Shown piece after piece: positions 44,869 to 53,293 of a stretch of DNA of 64,000 nt. How positions within the stretch are numbered: the first letter of the stretch is position 1; each line of letters starts with the position of its first letter. Under the pieces are notes generated by a model that was given only the letters and a program-made list of their open reading frames with translations, was not told the origin of the DNA and ran no database searches. Made by a program: the position numbers and the translations under genes. Source of the stretch: Tolypothrix campylonemoides VB511288 (lineage in GTDB: Bacteria; Cyanobacteriota; Cyanobacteriia; Cyanobacteriales; Nostocaceae); NCBI GenBank assembly GCA_000828075.3, contig JXCB02000002.1, positions 712,649 to 776,648 of the forward strand, in the 5' to 3' direction.

Positions 44869-45468
44869 TTACTCTGATGCCCTTTGGCGAATTGCAAGAA
44901 GGTTCAGCCGCATATCGTTACTGAGACGACGCTCAATAATTCCGACTGGCATAGTACGTTTCGGCCAAACCTTGACAGTGTAGCACAGATGAGTTCCTTT
45001 CTGATGATCAAGAGAATAAGGCTGTAGTAGCCAGCTACCAGAAAACTCTTTAAAATCTCCTTCTACCATACGGAAATTAATTTCCTTAGGGAAGTATTCT
45101 TCTAAGTCGAGAACGACACGCGCACAAAAGTTAAAGCCAACAAAGCGCCCAGACCCCACTTGTTCTAAACGAATACCTCCTTGAGGATGGTCAAGGAGGC
45201 GGCTTTTCGTTAAGTTGGGGACGAAATCAACTAAAGCTTCATAATCTGTGAGTACTTTCCAGACTTGTTCTACTGGTTGGGGTATTTGGAGCATAGCAGT
45301 GATTTGTCGCTGTCGTTCTGCTATTTTCTCGATTTGGACTTCTACAGCTTGTAAATCATCTGTATCAGCAGGCGAATTCAAATCGAGATGGGTGTCATCG
45401 CTGATGGCTGATAAATCTAGTTCCTGTTGGATGTTGTGTTCTTCAGTCACTTTGGGAATATGAATCAC
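44869..45468 (-). CDS. SRPBCC-fold (START/cyclase-like) protein
   Basis: This 199-residue protein has an N-terminal acidic tail (about 1-45) and an SRPBCC domain of the polyketide-cyclase/dehydrase type: ITAMLQIPQPVEQVWKVLTD, then LVDFVPNLTKSRLL and GSWLLQP. The C-terminus VGIIERRLSNDMRLNLLAIR is typical of cyanobacterial members, some of which bind hydrophobic ligands. Its start overlaps the upstream histidine kinase by 26 bases, so the two are likely co-translated. The ligand is unknown. Confidence 0.85.
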   Translation of the reverse strand: MIHIPKVTEEHNIQQELDLSAISDDTHLDLNSPADTDDLQAVEVQIEKIAERQRQITAMLQIPQPVEQVWKVLTDYEALVDFVPNLTKSRLLDHPQGGIRLEQVGSGRFVGFNFCARVVLDLEEYFPKEINFRMVEGDFKEFSGSWLLQPYSLDHQKGTHLCYTVKVWPKRTMPVGIIERRLSNDMRLNLLAIRQRASE

Positions 45469-47479
45469 TTTCAGTGGAAAATTGGGGCAGCGTCAGAGTA
45501 AAGCAGATTTTGCTTAAGCTAGAATTCTCAATGGGCGTACTCTCCACTGCAATTGCCCCATTTAGATGTTGCACTAAAGACTTGACGAGCGCAAGTCCCA
45601 AGCCCGTTCCTGGAGTCCATCTTCCTTTACCCCGACGGAAGCGATCAAATATGTAAGTGGCTTCTTCTTCTGAGATGCTATGTCCTATATTGATCATTTT
45701 AATAATAACTTGATCAACTTGTTGGTTGACCTGATGAGTCGCTTGCAAATGCACAACAGTGTCATGTTCCGAGTATTTGCTAGCATTTGTTAATAACTCT
45801 TGCAGAATACGGTCAAAACTTTCTACTTCGGTTTCTAGTGTAAGTGGCGAATCTGGTAAATCTAGAGAAAGGCTTATGCCTTTATCTGCGAGTTTGGTGT
45901 CAAAAGCGGCTGCTAAATCATAAATTTTCGCATTTAAATCCGTCGTTTCTAACTGCGGGCGTTCGTGACGAGTTTCCAATTCCTGCAGGGTTAGTAAGTC
46001 ATTAATCAAATTAATTTCATCGGTGCAATCTTGCTCGATCATGTCGGCGTATTTCATTTGACGCTCGTTTAATTGCCCGATTTGACGTAAGTTACGGATA
46101 GCTAAACGCATCCTTGTGAGTGGATGGCGCAAGCGATCGCTCATATTGCTTAAAAATTCATCCTTCAAATCGTTAAGCTTTTGCAACTGTTCTGTTTGTT
46201 GGCGCTTAACTTCGTAAAGTTTTGCTTGGACTTCCAAACTGCGTTGCAGCTGTGCTGTGCGTTCATCTACCAACGTTTGTACTTGCCGCAATGTTTGTGT
46301 TTGAATTATGGCGTTGCTCAATTGAGCACAGACCATTTGTACTATATTAAGTTCTGTTGATTCCCAATTGCGAGCAACTGCTTGCTGTAACACTAGAAAT
46401 CCCAATACTTTGCCTTGAATCTCTAAAGGCATTAATAGCACTGCAGGCAACTCTTCTAGTGCAAATACTGGGGCAACTGTTAAAGTATCTTGTAAATTTG
46501 TATCATCATTAATGATTAAAGGTTTTCCTGAGTCTAAAAAAGCACGTTGGCATAAACTACAGTCGGCAAGAAAAAAGGAAGTCTCTTCCGTGTCTAACTC
46601 ATGAGTTACGGCAATTTCTGTTTCTTTATACCATTTTCCTACAACCGTCGCTTTTGCTTTGGGAATTTGTTTTTTTGCTCGACTTCTAAACAACGGATCA
46701 GTATATTTTAGTTGTATGAGCAAACCACGATCCGCTTGCAGAGCTTCAGCTGTCGAAGCAAGCGCTAACTGCAGCATTTGATTTAACTCCAGGTTGCTAC
46801 GACTTAGTACAGTCAGTTGCTTGATCAAGCTTTGATGATGGACATAAGTTTGCACGTACTGATTTTGACCAGCAATCTGCTGTGCTTGTGCAACTTGAGA
46901 GAATGCGATCGCGCAACACGGTTCTACTGCATTTAATAGTTTTTTTTCCGATTCAGTCCAATTGTATGGCTGCGATTTAATTAAACCGATGACACCGTTA
47001 TTTTTACCACCAAACCGAGTCGGGATTGCCAAAACAGCCTTTGCCTTCATAGTCATTGGCAAAAATTGACGCCCAATTGCCAAACTTTTTTGAATTATTG
47101 AAATATCCTCAATAGTTAATGTTTCACAAGGGCATTCCATCACTGGTAAATCTAATTGCTGCGCACTAGAGAACATTTCATCTGTTTCAGACAACTCTAA
47201 ATTCTCTTGGGCAGACCAATTAGCCGTGTTTACCTCGGTCGGCACCTCAAGTGATACTGTCACTAAGCTACACCAATCTACTTTAAAGGCAACTCCTAGC
47301 ACTTTGGCAATATCTTGCAGCATCCTTTTGGGAGTTGAGCTACTGGCGATGATTTTATTAATTTTTTGTAGTAAGTGGTAGGCAGGTTCTTCCTGATGCT
47401 GCATCAGCGTTCCATGCGGGTATTGTTTTTGTCGATCTACTTCATCTAGGCGCTTTGACGGCAATAAAGGCTTGTTCAT
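45443..47479 (-). CDS. GAF-domain sensor histidine kinase
   Basis: This cytoplasmic kinase has two GAF domains (about residues 35-190 and 215-395 in this numbering), a coiled coil, a HisKA dimerisation domain with RLRHPLTRMRLA (phospho-His) and a HATPase domain (N box LTNASKY; GTGLGLALV). There is no receiver or transmembrane segment. Start choice is uncertain: ATG 47479 is given, GTG 47542 or ATG 47404 are possible, and a small frame overlaps the 5' end. The cognate regulator is not adjacent; an SRPBCC gene overlaps its 3' end. Confidence 0.85.
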   Translation of the reverse strand: MNKPLLPSKRLDEVDRQKQYPHGTLMQHQEEPAYHLLQKINKIIASSSTPKRMLQDIAKVLGVAFKVDWCSLVTVSLEVPTEVNTANWSAQENLELSETDEMFSSAQQLDLPVMECPCETLTIEDISIIQKSLAIGRQFLPMTMKAKAVLAIPTRFGGKNNGVIGLIKSQPYNWTESEKKLLNAVEPCCAIAFSQVAQAQQIAGQNQYVQTYVHHQSLIKQLTVLSRSNLELNQMLQLALASTAEALQADRGLLIQLKYTDPLFRSRAKKQIPKAKATVVGKWYKETEIAVTHELDTEETSFFLADCSLCQRAFLDSGKPLIINDDTNLQDTLTVAPVFALEELPAVLLMPLEIQGKVLGFLVLQQAVARNWESTELNIVQMVCAQLSNAIIQTQTLRQVQTLVDERTAQLQRSLEVQAKLYEVKRQQTEQLQKLNDLKDEFLSNMSDRLRHPLTRMRLAIRNLRQIGQLNERQMKYADMIEQDCTDEINLINDLLTLQELETRHERPQLETTDLNAKIYDLAAAFDTKLADKGISLSLDLPDSPLTLETEVESFDRILQELLTNASKYSEHDTVVHLQATHQVNQQVDQVIIKMINIGHSISEEEATYIFDRFRRGKGRWTPGTGLGLALVKSLVQHLNGAIAVESTPIENSSLSKICFTLTLPQFSTESDSYSQSD

Positions 47480-47603
47480 TCTTGGCACACTCTTGAATAT
47501 TGACCTCATTTTCTTCGTAAGCAACCTCTCGGCATATTTCACCCAAAGCTTGTGCTACTGCACCCTGATGAATTGCAAATTTTTTCTTAAAACTATCTCT
47601 CAC
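47442..47603 (-). CDS. Candidate 53-residue protein overlapping the kinase start
   Basis: A GTG-initiated frame with an AAAGGGG motif about ten bases upstream encodes a polar, helical 53-residue peptide (with IHQGAVAQALGEICREVAYE). It overlaps the 5' end of the kinase frame. Either it is a small upstream gene coupled to the kinase or chance; I recognise no family. Confidence 0.35.
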   Translation of the reverse strand: MRDSFKKKFAIHQGAVAQALGEICREVAYEENEVNIQECAKNEQAFIAVKAPR

Positions 47604-48366
47604 CTGTTATAGCCCCTTTCTATTTGAGATGACCAATCGAGATGATGAAATGCTTCGTATCTTAAACAACCTATTTATCTTTAAGAAAAAAATATTAAAA
47701 ATTTATCTATTTAAGATGCTGTAGTCAAATAATGGTTAGGTGTTCTTCGCCTTTAATGACTTACTCTCCTTGAGATAGGATATCCTGTCTGCCTTTATAC
47801 ATAAACCGTAATTCCTCTAGAATTCAAGCTAAAATCCCATAAATTTAAACCGTGTTAATACTGAGATAAAAAAATAGAAAAAAGTAATTTTTTTTTCACA
47901 TTATCCTTTTCTTGAATCAGTAAGAACCAACCGAACTAGTTAAAAGAAAATACTGGAGAGCGTAAGGCTTCACAGATCCTTTATGGTAAACTCCCTCAAA
48001 CAGCCACCTAAACAGCCAAAAATTTTCTTAGGCGTTATTCTGTGACTCATATTCTTTACAATATTTTACTTTTTTCTCATATCTAGGTTTTTGTCAACTG
48101 TTGTTGGATCTGCTGCTCCCGAAACGGTTTCTTGAAAGCGTCCGACTGACGGCGATCGCCACCCGTTATGAATCGAAAAAACACTTCACTCCCTCCCTCA
48201 CTCCCTCCCTCACTCCCTCCCTCACTCCCTCCCTCACTCCCTCCCTCACTCCCTCCCTCACTCCCTCCCTCACTCCCTCCCTCCCTAATCCCCCATACCA
48301 AAAATGAATGCAGCCCAGTTGCAATATCACATGGCGCAACTAGGCTGCATTTACTTGAACAAAAGT
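47604..48366. other. Intergenic region ending in a minisatellite
   Basis: This 763-base gap is AT-rich until about 48100. Frames across the repeat array (Leu-Pro-Pro-Ser or Gly-Gly-Ser-Glu runs, at 48083-48301 and 48168-48419) are by-products of the repeat and are not annotated as genes. Confidence 0.6.
48188..48286. repeat. 12-base minisatellite (ACTCCCTCCCTC, eight copies)
   Basis: Eight head-to-tail copies are perfect at 12-base spacing (A at 48188, 48200, 48212 and so on to 48272), the last slightly extended. One strand is all pyrimidine apart from the single A per unit. The complementary motif GGGAGGGAG recurs inside the RND gene at 23180-23235. Confidence 0.95.
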
Positions 48367-48702
48367 TTAAGCAGCTAAACTCTCGACACTTAGAGGAACC
48401 ATATCGCCATTTCTTGTAAGCCCTAGCAACATCGGTTGTTTCGGCGCAATGAGTTGACCTGTGAGTACACAGCGTTCTTCTTGTTGTGCTGTTGCGGCTA
48501 TGCTAGCGCGAATATCGGCTCGCGAAAATCGGGGTTTCCATTCACCTGATTTTTGCTGGACGTAATTCCAGAGGATGTCTCGAATCAGAGCTTGATATCC
48601 CTGATTGCCAGCGAGTTCTTTGAGTTTATCTTTTAATTCCCGTTCTAAACGGATGCTGGTGACTTCCATGTCGGTGGTTGGTGTGCGAGCTATTGTATGC
48701 AT
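48367..48702 (-). CDS. Ribbon-helix-helix domain protein
   Basis: This 111-residue protein has an N-terminal RHH-like segment (about 10-45, VTSIRLERELKDKLKELAGN then ALIRDILWNYVQQ) and a C-terminal part of unknown fold (ERCVLTGQLIAPKQPMLLGL). It is probably a DNA-binding regulator. The ATG follows an AAGGAG site at good spacing. It is divergent from the small gene at 48773, which it may regulate. Confidence 0.65.
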   Translation of the reverse strand: MHTIARTPTTDMEVTSIRLERELKDKLKELAGNQGYQALIRDILWNYVQQKSGEWKPRFSRADIRASIAATAQQEERCVLTGQLIAPKQPMLLGLTRNGDMVPLSVESLAA

Positions 48703-48772
48703 CACTTTTTCTCCTTAAAGTATGGACAGGATAGTAATACAAGTGTAGTATGTTTAAAGGAATGTTCAATAG

Positions 48773-49021
48773 GTGAAATTTTCTGTGAAATCCGTTTACC
48801 CCATCTCTACTTCCTTGCGTGTTGCCAACTGCCGATTTAGTTGGAAATCAGCCGCTGTGGGAGTGGAGTATTTATTTATGGGAGACGGTAGCCCGAATAA
48901 ATGGCAACTCACACAGGGTAATTATGATTTTCGACATGCCAGTATTGGTGTGCTGAATGCAGCACGAAAACTAAAACAACGAAGCGGGAGGTACAGACAA
49001 CAGGATGCTGTACCGATATAG
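48773..49021 (+). CDS. Small hypothetical protein
   Basis: The 82-residue basic product starts at GTG with AAAGGA about 12 bases away. It contains aromatic-rich GVEYLFMGDGSPNKWQLTQG and a basic tail (RKLKQRSGRYRQQ). No family was recognised. A clear hairpin terminator 28 bases after the stop supports it as a transcribed unit. Confidence 0.5.
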   Translation: MKFSVKSVYPISTSLRVANCRFSWKSAAVGVEYLFMGDGSPNKWQLTQGNYDFRHASIGVLNAARKLKQRSGRYRQQDAVPI

Positions 49022-49048
49022 AAGCAGAAGACTTAAAGGTCAAATTCT

Positions 49049-49088
49049 AACCCCCGCTTTCAGTAAACAAGAAGCGGGGGTTTGTTTA
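49049..49088 (+). terminator. Hairpin terminator between small genes
   Basis: An 11-bp stem (AACCCCCGCTT at 49049-49059, AAGCGGGGGTT at 49072-49082) is followed by TGTTTAT. The next gene's ribosome-binding site begins only about ten bases later. Confidence 0.8.
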
Positions 49089-49102
49089 TAAGGAGTCAAG
49101 CT

Positions 49103-49285
49103 GTGACAAGCGCGATGCAAGTTTTAGAGCAATCGGTGGTAGTGTTTTTTCAAAATTACTTGCCACTATGTCGGGTTAATATTAAGCGGGCGATTGTACT
49201 GTTAGTGGCAAATGAGGCTGAGCCACTAGACTTTTCCATCCAAAGCAGAATGTGCAAGCAAACCTGGAATAACAGGAGAGCATAA
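49103..49285 (+). CDS. Small hypothetical protein
   Basis: A 60-residue product starts at GTG with AAGGAG eight bases upstream; the longer frame from 49082 begins inside the terminator. The hydrophobic core (SVVVFFQNYLPLCRVNIKRA, AIVLLVANEAEPLDF) suggests a compact fold. It is three bases from the next gene and surely co-transcribed with it. No family was recognised. Confidence 0.6.
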   Translation: MTSAMQVLEQSVVVFFQNYLPLCRVNIKRAIVLLVANEAEPLDFSIQSRMCKQTWNNRRA

Positions 49286-49288
49286 GGA

Positions 49289-49678
49289 ATGCTGAAATTA
49301 ACATACACCGAAACGAGCTTTTACTTAGAGTGTTTAGCTCAGTCGCTGGAAGAATGGGTAACGCAGCGAGTGATTTTGGCACTGCGAGTTGGTCAATGTC
49401 TATGCGTTGAACCCACTACTGCCTCCTTTTTGCTTCCTGTTCATTTGCCAGGAGTAGAAATGCTCAAGGCTGTTGTTAAAACAGAAGACAGTGAAATCAT
49501 TGCTCTGTGCGGTTGTGATCACGAATACGTGGAAGTGACTCTGCGGGGTTCTTGGCTATCAAATGGTTCTCAGGATGCTGAGGGTGTGTTTGTCACGGCG
49601 ATCAGTGAAGCTACTGAGTTCTTCCTTTACAAACTTTGGCAACAAGCTCAACACAAAGCCTCTGTCATGAGCGAATGA
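49289..49678 (+). CDS. Hypothetical protein, translationally coupled to the preceding gene
   Basis: The 129-residue soluble product has no visible motif (MLKLTYTETSFYLECLAQSL at the N-terminus; a core with ALCGCDHEYVEVTLRGSWLS). It has AGGAG upstream and lies three bases after the previous stop. It looks like a conserved Nostocales protein, but I cannot name it. A 15-bp perfect hairpin follows. Confidence 0.7.
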   Translation: MLKLTYTETSFYLECLAQSLEEWVTQRVILALRVGQCLCVEPTTASFLLPVHLPGVEMLKAVVKTEDSEIIALCGCDHEYVEVTLRGSWLSNGSQDAEGVFVTAISEATEFFLYKLWQQAQHKASVMSE

Positions 49679-49682
49679 TCTG

Positions 49683-49718
49683 CTTTTAGCTTTCAGCTTA
49701 GTTGCTGAAAGCTAAAAG
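49683..49718 (+). terminator. Perfect 15-base hairpin after the small-gene pair
   Basis: Arms CTTTTAGCTTTCAGC (49683-49697) and complement (49704-49718) have a 6-base loop. No long T-run follows, but its position four bases past the stop fits termination or 3'-end protection. Confidence 0.7.
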
Positions 49719-50401
49719 TTGCCATTAATCTATTTCTATATTTTTAGTAGTTTGTATGCCACAAATTGTTCATAATTTGCTGCAAATTTGGAGTGTTATT
49801 GTTTAGCCTGATGGCAATATTTTGTCATCAGCTACATTTCTTCACCTTGTTGACAAATACAGCAGTTTTTCATTAGTTAAAACACAGATTGGCTTTTTGG
49901 GGCATAGCATTACTTTGCCTGTAGCATAGATATGCTTTGGCGTTTTTGCAATTGACAAGCGCTGTAAAAAGCACAGGCGCAAAGTTAACTTTAATAAGTT
50001 CTTTGAATAATTAAAAAAATTCCCTAACCCCTTGACACTCAATGTAATTGTTTTGTAGTATATTATTAGTTAAGCGTAATACAAAAATATTTAAACCTCT
50101 AAACCTAAAGATTTATGTTCTACATCTCTTTAATTAATCAACACCGACCGCCTCCAGACGGGGCAAAAAACAAGAATATTTATCACATCAAATGTGATGA
50201 ATTCAATAGACAGGCTCAGAGAATAGCAAAACTAAAACAAACCGAAGAGATACACAAGATTCAACAGGTTTATTACCAAGAACGACGGTTGTTTTTGTAA
50301 ATACCAGCACTTTTTCTGAAGCTTAAAAACTGAATACGTCATTGACTTCACCAAACATCTGTACCTAATTTTTTAGGTACAGATCATAAACACAGATTCT
50401 T
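49719..50401. other. AT-rich region with one doubtful small ORF
   Basis: Apart from the small frame at 50115-50300, nothing gene-like is seen. At about 50030-50080 there is a very AT-rich stretch (TTGACA-like box at 50033, TATATTATTAG at 50057) that could be a promoter for that frame. Confidence 0.4.
50115..50300 (+). CDS. Doubtful small ORF
   Basis: A 61-residue Lys/Gln-rich peptide (with IYHIKCDEFNRQAQRIAKLK) lies downstream of a possible promoter but lacks a clear ribosome-binding site. It has no recognised family. It could be a real small protein or chance. Confidence 0.35.
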   Translation: MFYISLINQHRPPPDGAKNKNIYHIKCDEFNRQAQRIAKLKQTEEIHKIQQVYYQERRLFL

Positions 50402-50917
50402 ATGATTGTGCGAGAAGCAAGGTTAGACGATGCATCAGCGCTCGCCAGAGTCCATGTAGATACTTGGCGAACGACATATTGTGGGATTATACCAGACCAA
50501 TACCTCGCTAATTTATCCTATGAAAAGCGAGAGAGTAGCTGGCGACAAATGCTCAGTACAGCAGCAGAGAACCAGCATTTTATTTATGTTGCCGAGAACG
50601 CAACTGGGCAGATTATTGCTTTTGCCAATGGTGGTCCAGAACGAACTAGTGACTCAACATATAAGGGTGAGTTATATGCTATCTATATTCAAGCTGACTA
50701 CCAGCGACAGGGACTTGGACACCGCCTGACTTGCTCTGTCGTTCAAAGGCTGTGTGAGATAGGGTTGCACTCGATGTTGGTCTGGGTTTTAGCCGATAAT
50801 CCTGCATGTAGCTTCTATGAGGCTCTTGGGGGTCAGAAGGTGTATGAAAAGCAGATTGAGTGTGGTGGAGTCACGCTAAAAGAATTAGCTTATGGGTGGA
50901 AGGACTTAACAATTTAA
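50402..50917 (+). CDS. GNAT-family N-acetyltransferase
   Basis: This 171-residue acetyltransferase of the GNAT fold has motif A (acetyl-CoA loop) QRQGLGHRL at about 103-111, preceded by the beta4 strand LYAIYIQADY. Motif B lies near NPACSFYEALGG. The substrate (amino group of a protein or small molecule) is unknown. It stands alone. Confidence 0.9.
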   Translation: MIVREARLDDASALARVHVDTWRTTYCGIIPDQYLANLSYEKRESSWRQMLSTAAENQHFIYVAENATGQIIAFANGGPERTSDSTYKGELYAIYIQADYQRQGLGHRLTCSVVQRLCEIGLHSMLVWVLADNPACSFYEALGGQKVYEKQIECGGVTLKELAYGWKDLTI

Positions 50918-51795
50918 AATTCAAAATATGTCCTGCGGACACGCTACGCGGAGCGTGAAACTCCTCCGGAGGAGGCACAAAATTCACGCATTGAAGATTC
51001 ACGCATTAAAGACAGTTTCAAACGGGGATGAAACTGGGGCTACCTATAGACGCTCGTGGTCTTAAACCCTTTAATTTACGATAAAAATACTATATATAGG
51101 ACTGCTATTTGATTTTTGAACGACACGCAAGGTGTGCCGTGCGAACGCAAAACCCGGATGTAGTCGGCAAAATACGGTAAGCACGGCACACCCTACAATA
51201 CTTAAGATTTTTCATAAATCATTTAGGATTGCTATAGCTGGGTATAGCTGGACGTAGCTATTAGGTAGTTAGGGGTTGTATCTACTGTTTGTTGTTAAAA
51301 AATAAAAAATTTACATAGAAATTTCATATGTTAAGATTGTTTACTATATTAGTTATAATTACATAGTTAATGCAATTAGCAATTGAAGGTTAACCTGTCA
51401 AATTTGCACAAAATTTATCTACCTGTGGATTGATTCTGTATAGCAGTACAGAAAAAGAAAATTCAGTCTACAGGTCGATTCCTATGTCTGTTTATTCAAA
51501 GTAAAAGAAGATTAGCCTGACCCTTAACGAAATTTCATTGGCAGCAGCAATCAAGCAAGTAAAAATAGAAGCGCAGCCGTATTTTAACACTCAAATTGAC
51601 AAAATTAAAGCATACGCTTCTGTGTTGAAAGTTAAGATTGTTTTGCAACCACTGCTCAAAACTTTCTCGAGAGAACCAAATTAGGTAAGCTAGAGTGTAT
51701 CCAAGATTCACAACAGACAGTATTTATGATGCTTGTCAGCCAACGGCTGTAACCAGGCGTGAGTTTTGGATAGCTTAATTTTTGGAGGAGTTTAA
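50918..51795. other. Long intergenic region with scattered palindromes
   Basis: This 878-base gap has no gene. It contains palindromes at 50940-50985 (CGCTACGCGGAGCG, CTCCTCCGGAGGAG), a GTGTGCCGTGC/GCACGGCACAC inverted repeat at 51130-51200 and the AATCATTTAGGATTGCTATA fragment at about 51215-51236 shared with 1266. The last 100 bases include a strong GGAGGAG site for the next gene. Confidence 0.6.
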
Positions 51796-52158
51796 ATGAA
51801 GAATATTGGTTTTGATTTATCTACGTTGCGTCCAGTCCGTTTTGTGATTGTGGCATTTACTTGTGCCTTACTAATTTTCTCTAATGCTTTGCCCGCTGCC
51901 GCGACTATCGGTAGCACAACAAGCAATCCTCAAGATGAGGTTACACAGCTAACTGGAATTCAGAAAGAAACAGACCAACTATCTACAGAAGCACCTCCAG
52001 GATTGGAAGAGACACAACAGAGAGCAAACGAGGGACTTAACTCGGTTCAGGGAGCTGCTGATATTGAGAAAATGAAGCGTCCTGAGAATTCTGCACAAGC
52101 AACCACAGTGGAAGATGAAGTTAAAAACTTGTTGAATAAAGTCACAGGTAACAAGTAA
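51796..52158 (+). CDS. Small exported hypothetical protein
   Basis: The 120-residue product has a signal peptide (about 1-36, RFVIVAFTCALLIFSNALPA, cleaved near AAA) and a mature acidic, Gln/Glu/Thr-rich, probably unfolded region. It resembles small cyanobacterial proteins annotated as low-temperature-induced, but I rely on memory for that. A strong GGAGGAG ribosome-binding site precedes the ATG. It is upstream of dps on the same strand, about 275 bases away. Confidence 0.65.
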   Translation: MKNIGFDLSTLRPVRFVIVAFTCALLIFSNALPAAATIGSTTSNPQDEVTQLTGIQKETDQLSTEAPPGLEETQQRANEGLNSVQGAADIEKMKRPENSAQATTVEDEVKNLLNKVTGNK

Positions 52159-52433
52159 GCAGCATTTTATGCTTTTTACTAAACCAGGTGCATTTTTAGA
52201 AGTGGGTGTGACAAATAAATTGTTGCTCAATGTTCTGATGTTTTGAGCAGTTTAATAGTTATCACCGTTGAGTAGACATCTTGATTGCTCAGTCAAGATG
52301 TCTATTTCTATTTAATGAGAAAAGCCTCATCTTTCCTCTTGATCACAAAAGTACAATCCTTCCTTTGGTTGATGATGGTAGGGGATGGAATTTGTGAAGG
52401 TTAGTAAAGAAGCTCGCTGAGGGATTTAAAGTA

Positions 52434-52973
52434 ATGCGCAAGATAAACATTGGTTTGACCGAAGAACAACGTCAAGGTGTGATTAATCTGTTGAATCAAG
52501 ATTTGGCAGATGCCTATGTACTGTTGGTGAAAACGAAAAAATTCCACTGGGATGTGGTCGGACCTCAATTCCGCTCTCTGCACCAGATTTGGGAAGAACA
52601 TTACCAAGCACTGACTGAAACGATCGATGCCATAGCTGAACGGGTTCGTGCCTTAGGCGGTTATCCAGTTGGTACATTGGAAGGATTTCTGAAGATTGCG
52701 ACTCTCAAGGAAGAAGCTGGTAACGTTCCCACAGCAACTGGCATGGTGGCTCGGTTGGTAGATGACCACGAGCAAGTTATTCGGAACCTGCGTGATCATG
52801 TGGATCAGACTGCTGAGCAGTTCCACGATCAGGGAACCTCTGACTTCCTGACAGGACTGATGGAAGGGCATGAGCAGATGGCTTGGATGCTGCGCTCCTT
52901 TATTGAAGGGCAATCACTGCAAGCAGACGGTTCTAACCAGATAGCAGAAACCAAAACCCCTGTAGGCGTGTAG
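52434..52973 (+). CDS. dps: Dps-family DNA-binding/ferritin-like protein
   Basis: This 179-residue mini-ferritin sequesters iron using peroxide and can bind DNA under stress. The ferroxidase-site residues are visible: KKFHWDVVGPQFRSLHQIWE followed by DAIAERVRALGG. It has an extended C-terminus (ADGSNQIAETKTP), common in cyanobacterial Dps. It lies in a stress-gene neighbourhood with a broken stress gene, CsbD and GlsB. Regulation by oxidative or starvation stress is expected from the family. Confidence 0.95.
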   Translation: MRKINIGLTEEQRQGVINLLNQDLADAYVLLVKTKKFHWDVVGPQFRSLHQIWEEHYQALTETIDAIAERVRALGGYPVGTLEGFLKIATLKEEAGNVPTATGMVARLVDDHEQVIRNLRDHVDQTAEQFHDQGTSDFLTGLMEGHEQMAWMLRSFIEGQSLQADGSNQIAETKTPVGV

Positions 52974-53293
52974 CCAGGAGCAGATTTAACCCAAAGCATA
53001 GCGTCTGAGTTGACAATGGCAGACCGAGGTTTCGTGCATCTACCGCATCTACCCCCTCAGTCTGCCGACTGGAAAAGCAAAATTCAAGGAGTCTTTAAGT
53101 GCCTGAAACATACACAGCAGAACGTACCATCTCAGCTGTTTTTAAAGAGCAAAAGCAAGTTGATGATGTGATCCGGCGTTTATTAGACCGAGGTGTGTCC
53201 AGGGATCATATTTCAGTAATGGGCAGAAACTTCCAGTCAGAAACTCGAATTGCTGGCTTTATTAGTAAGAGAGATGTGATTCTAGGAGGTTTG

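Noticed and set aside
48083-48419. Frames encoding Gly-Gly-Ser-Glu or Leu-Pro-Pro-Ser runs
   Set aside because: They only translate the 12-base minisatellite, exist on both strands and have no ribosome-binding site or flanking conserved sequence.
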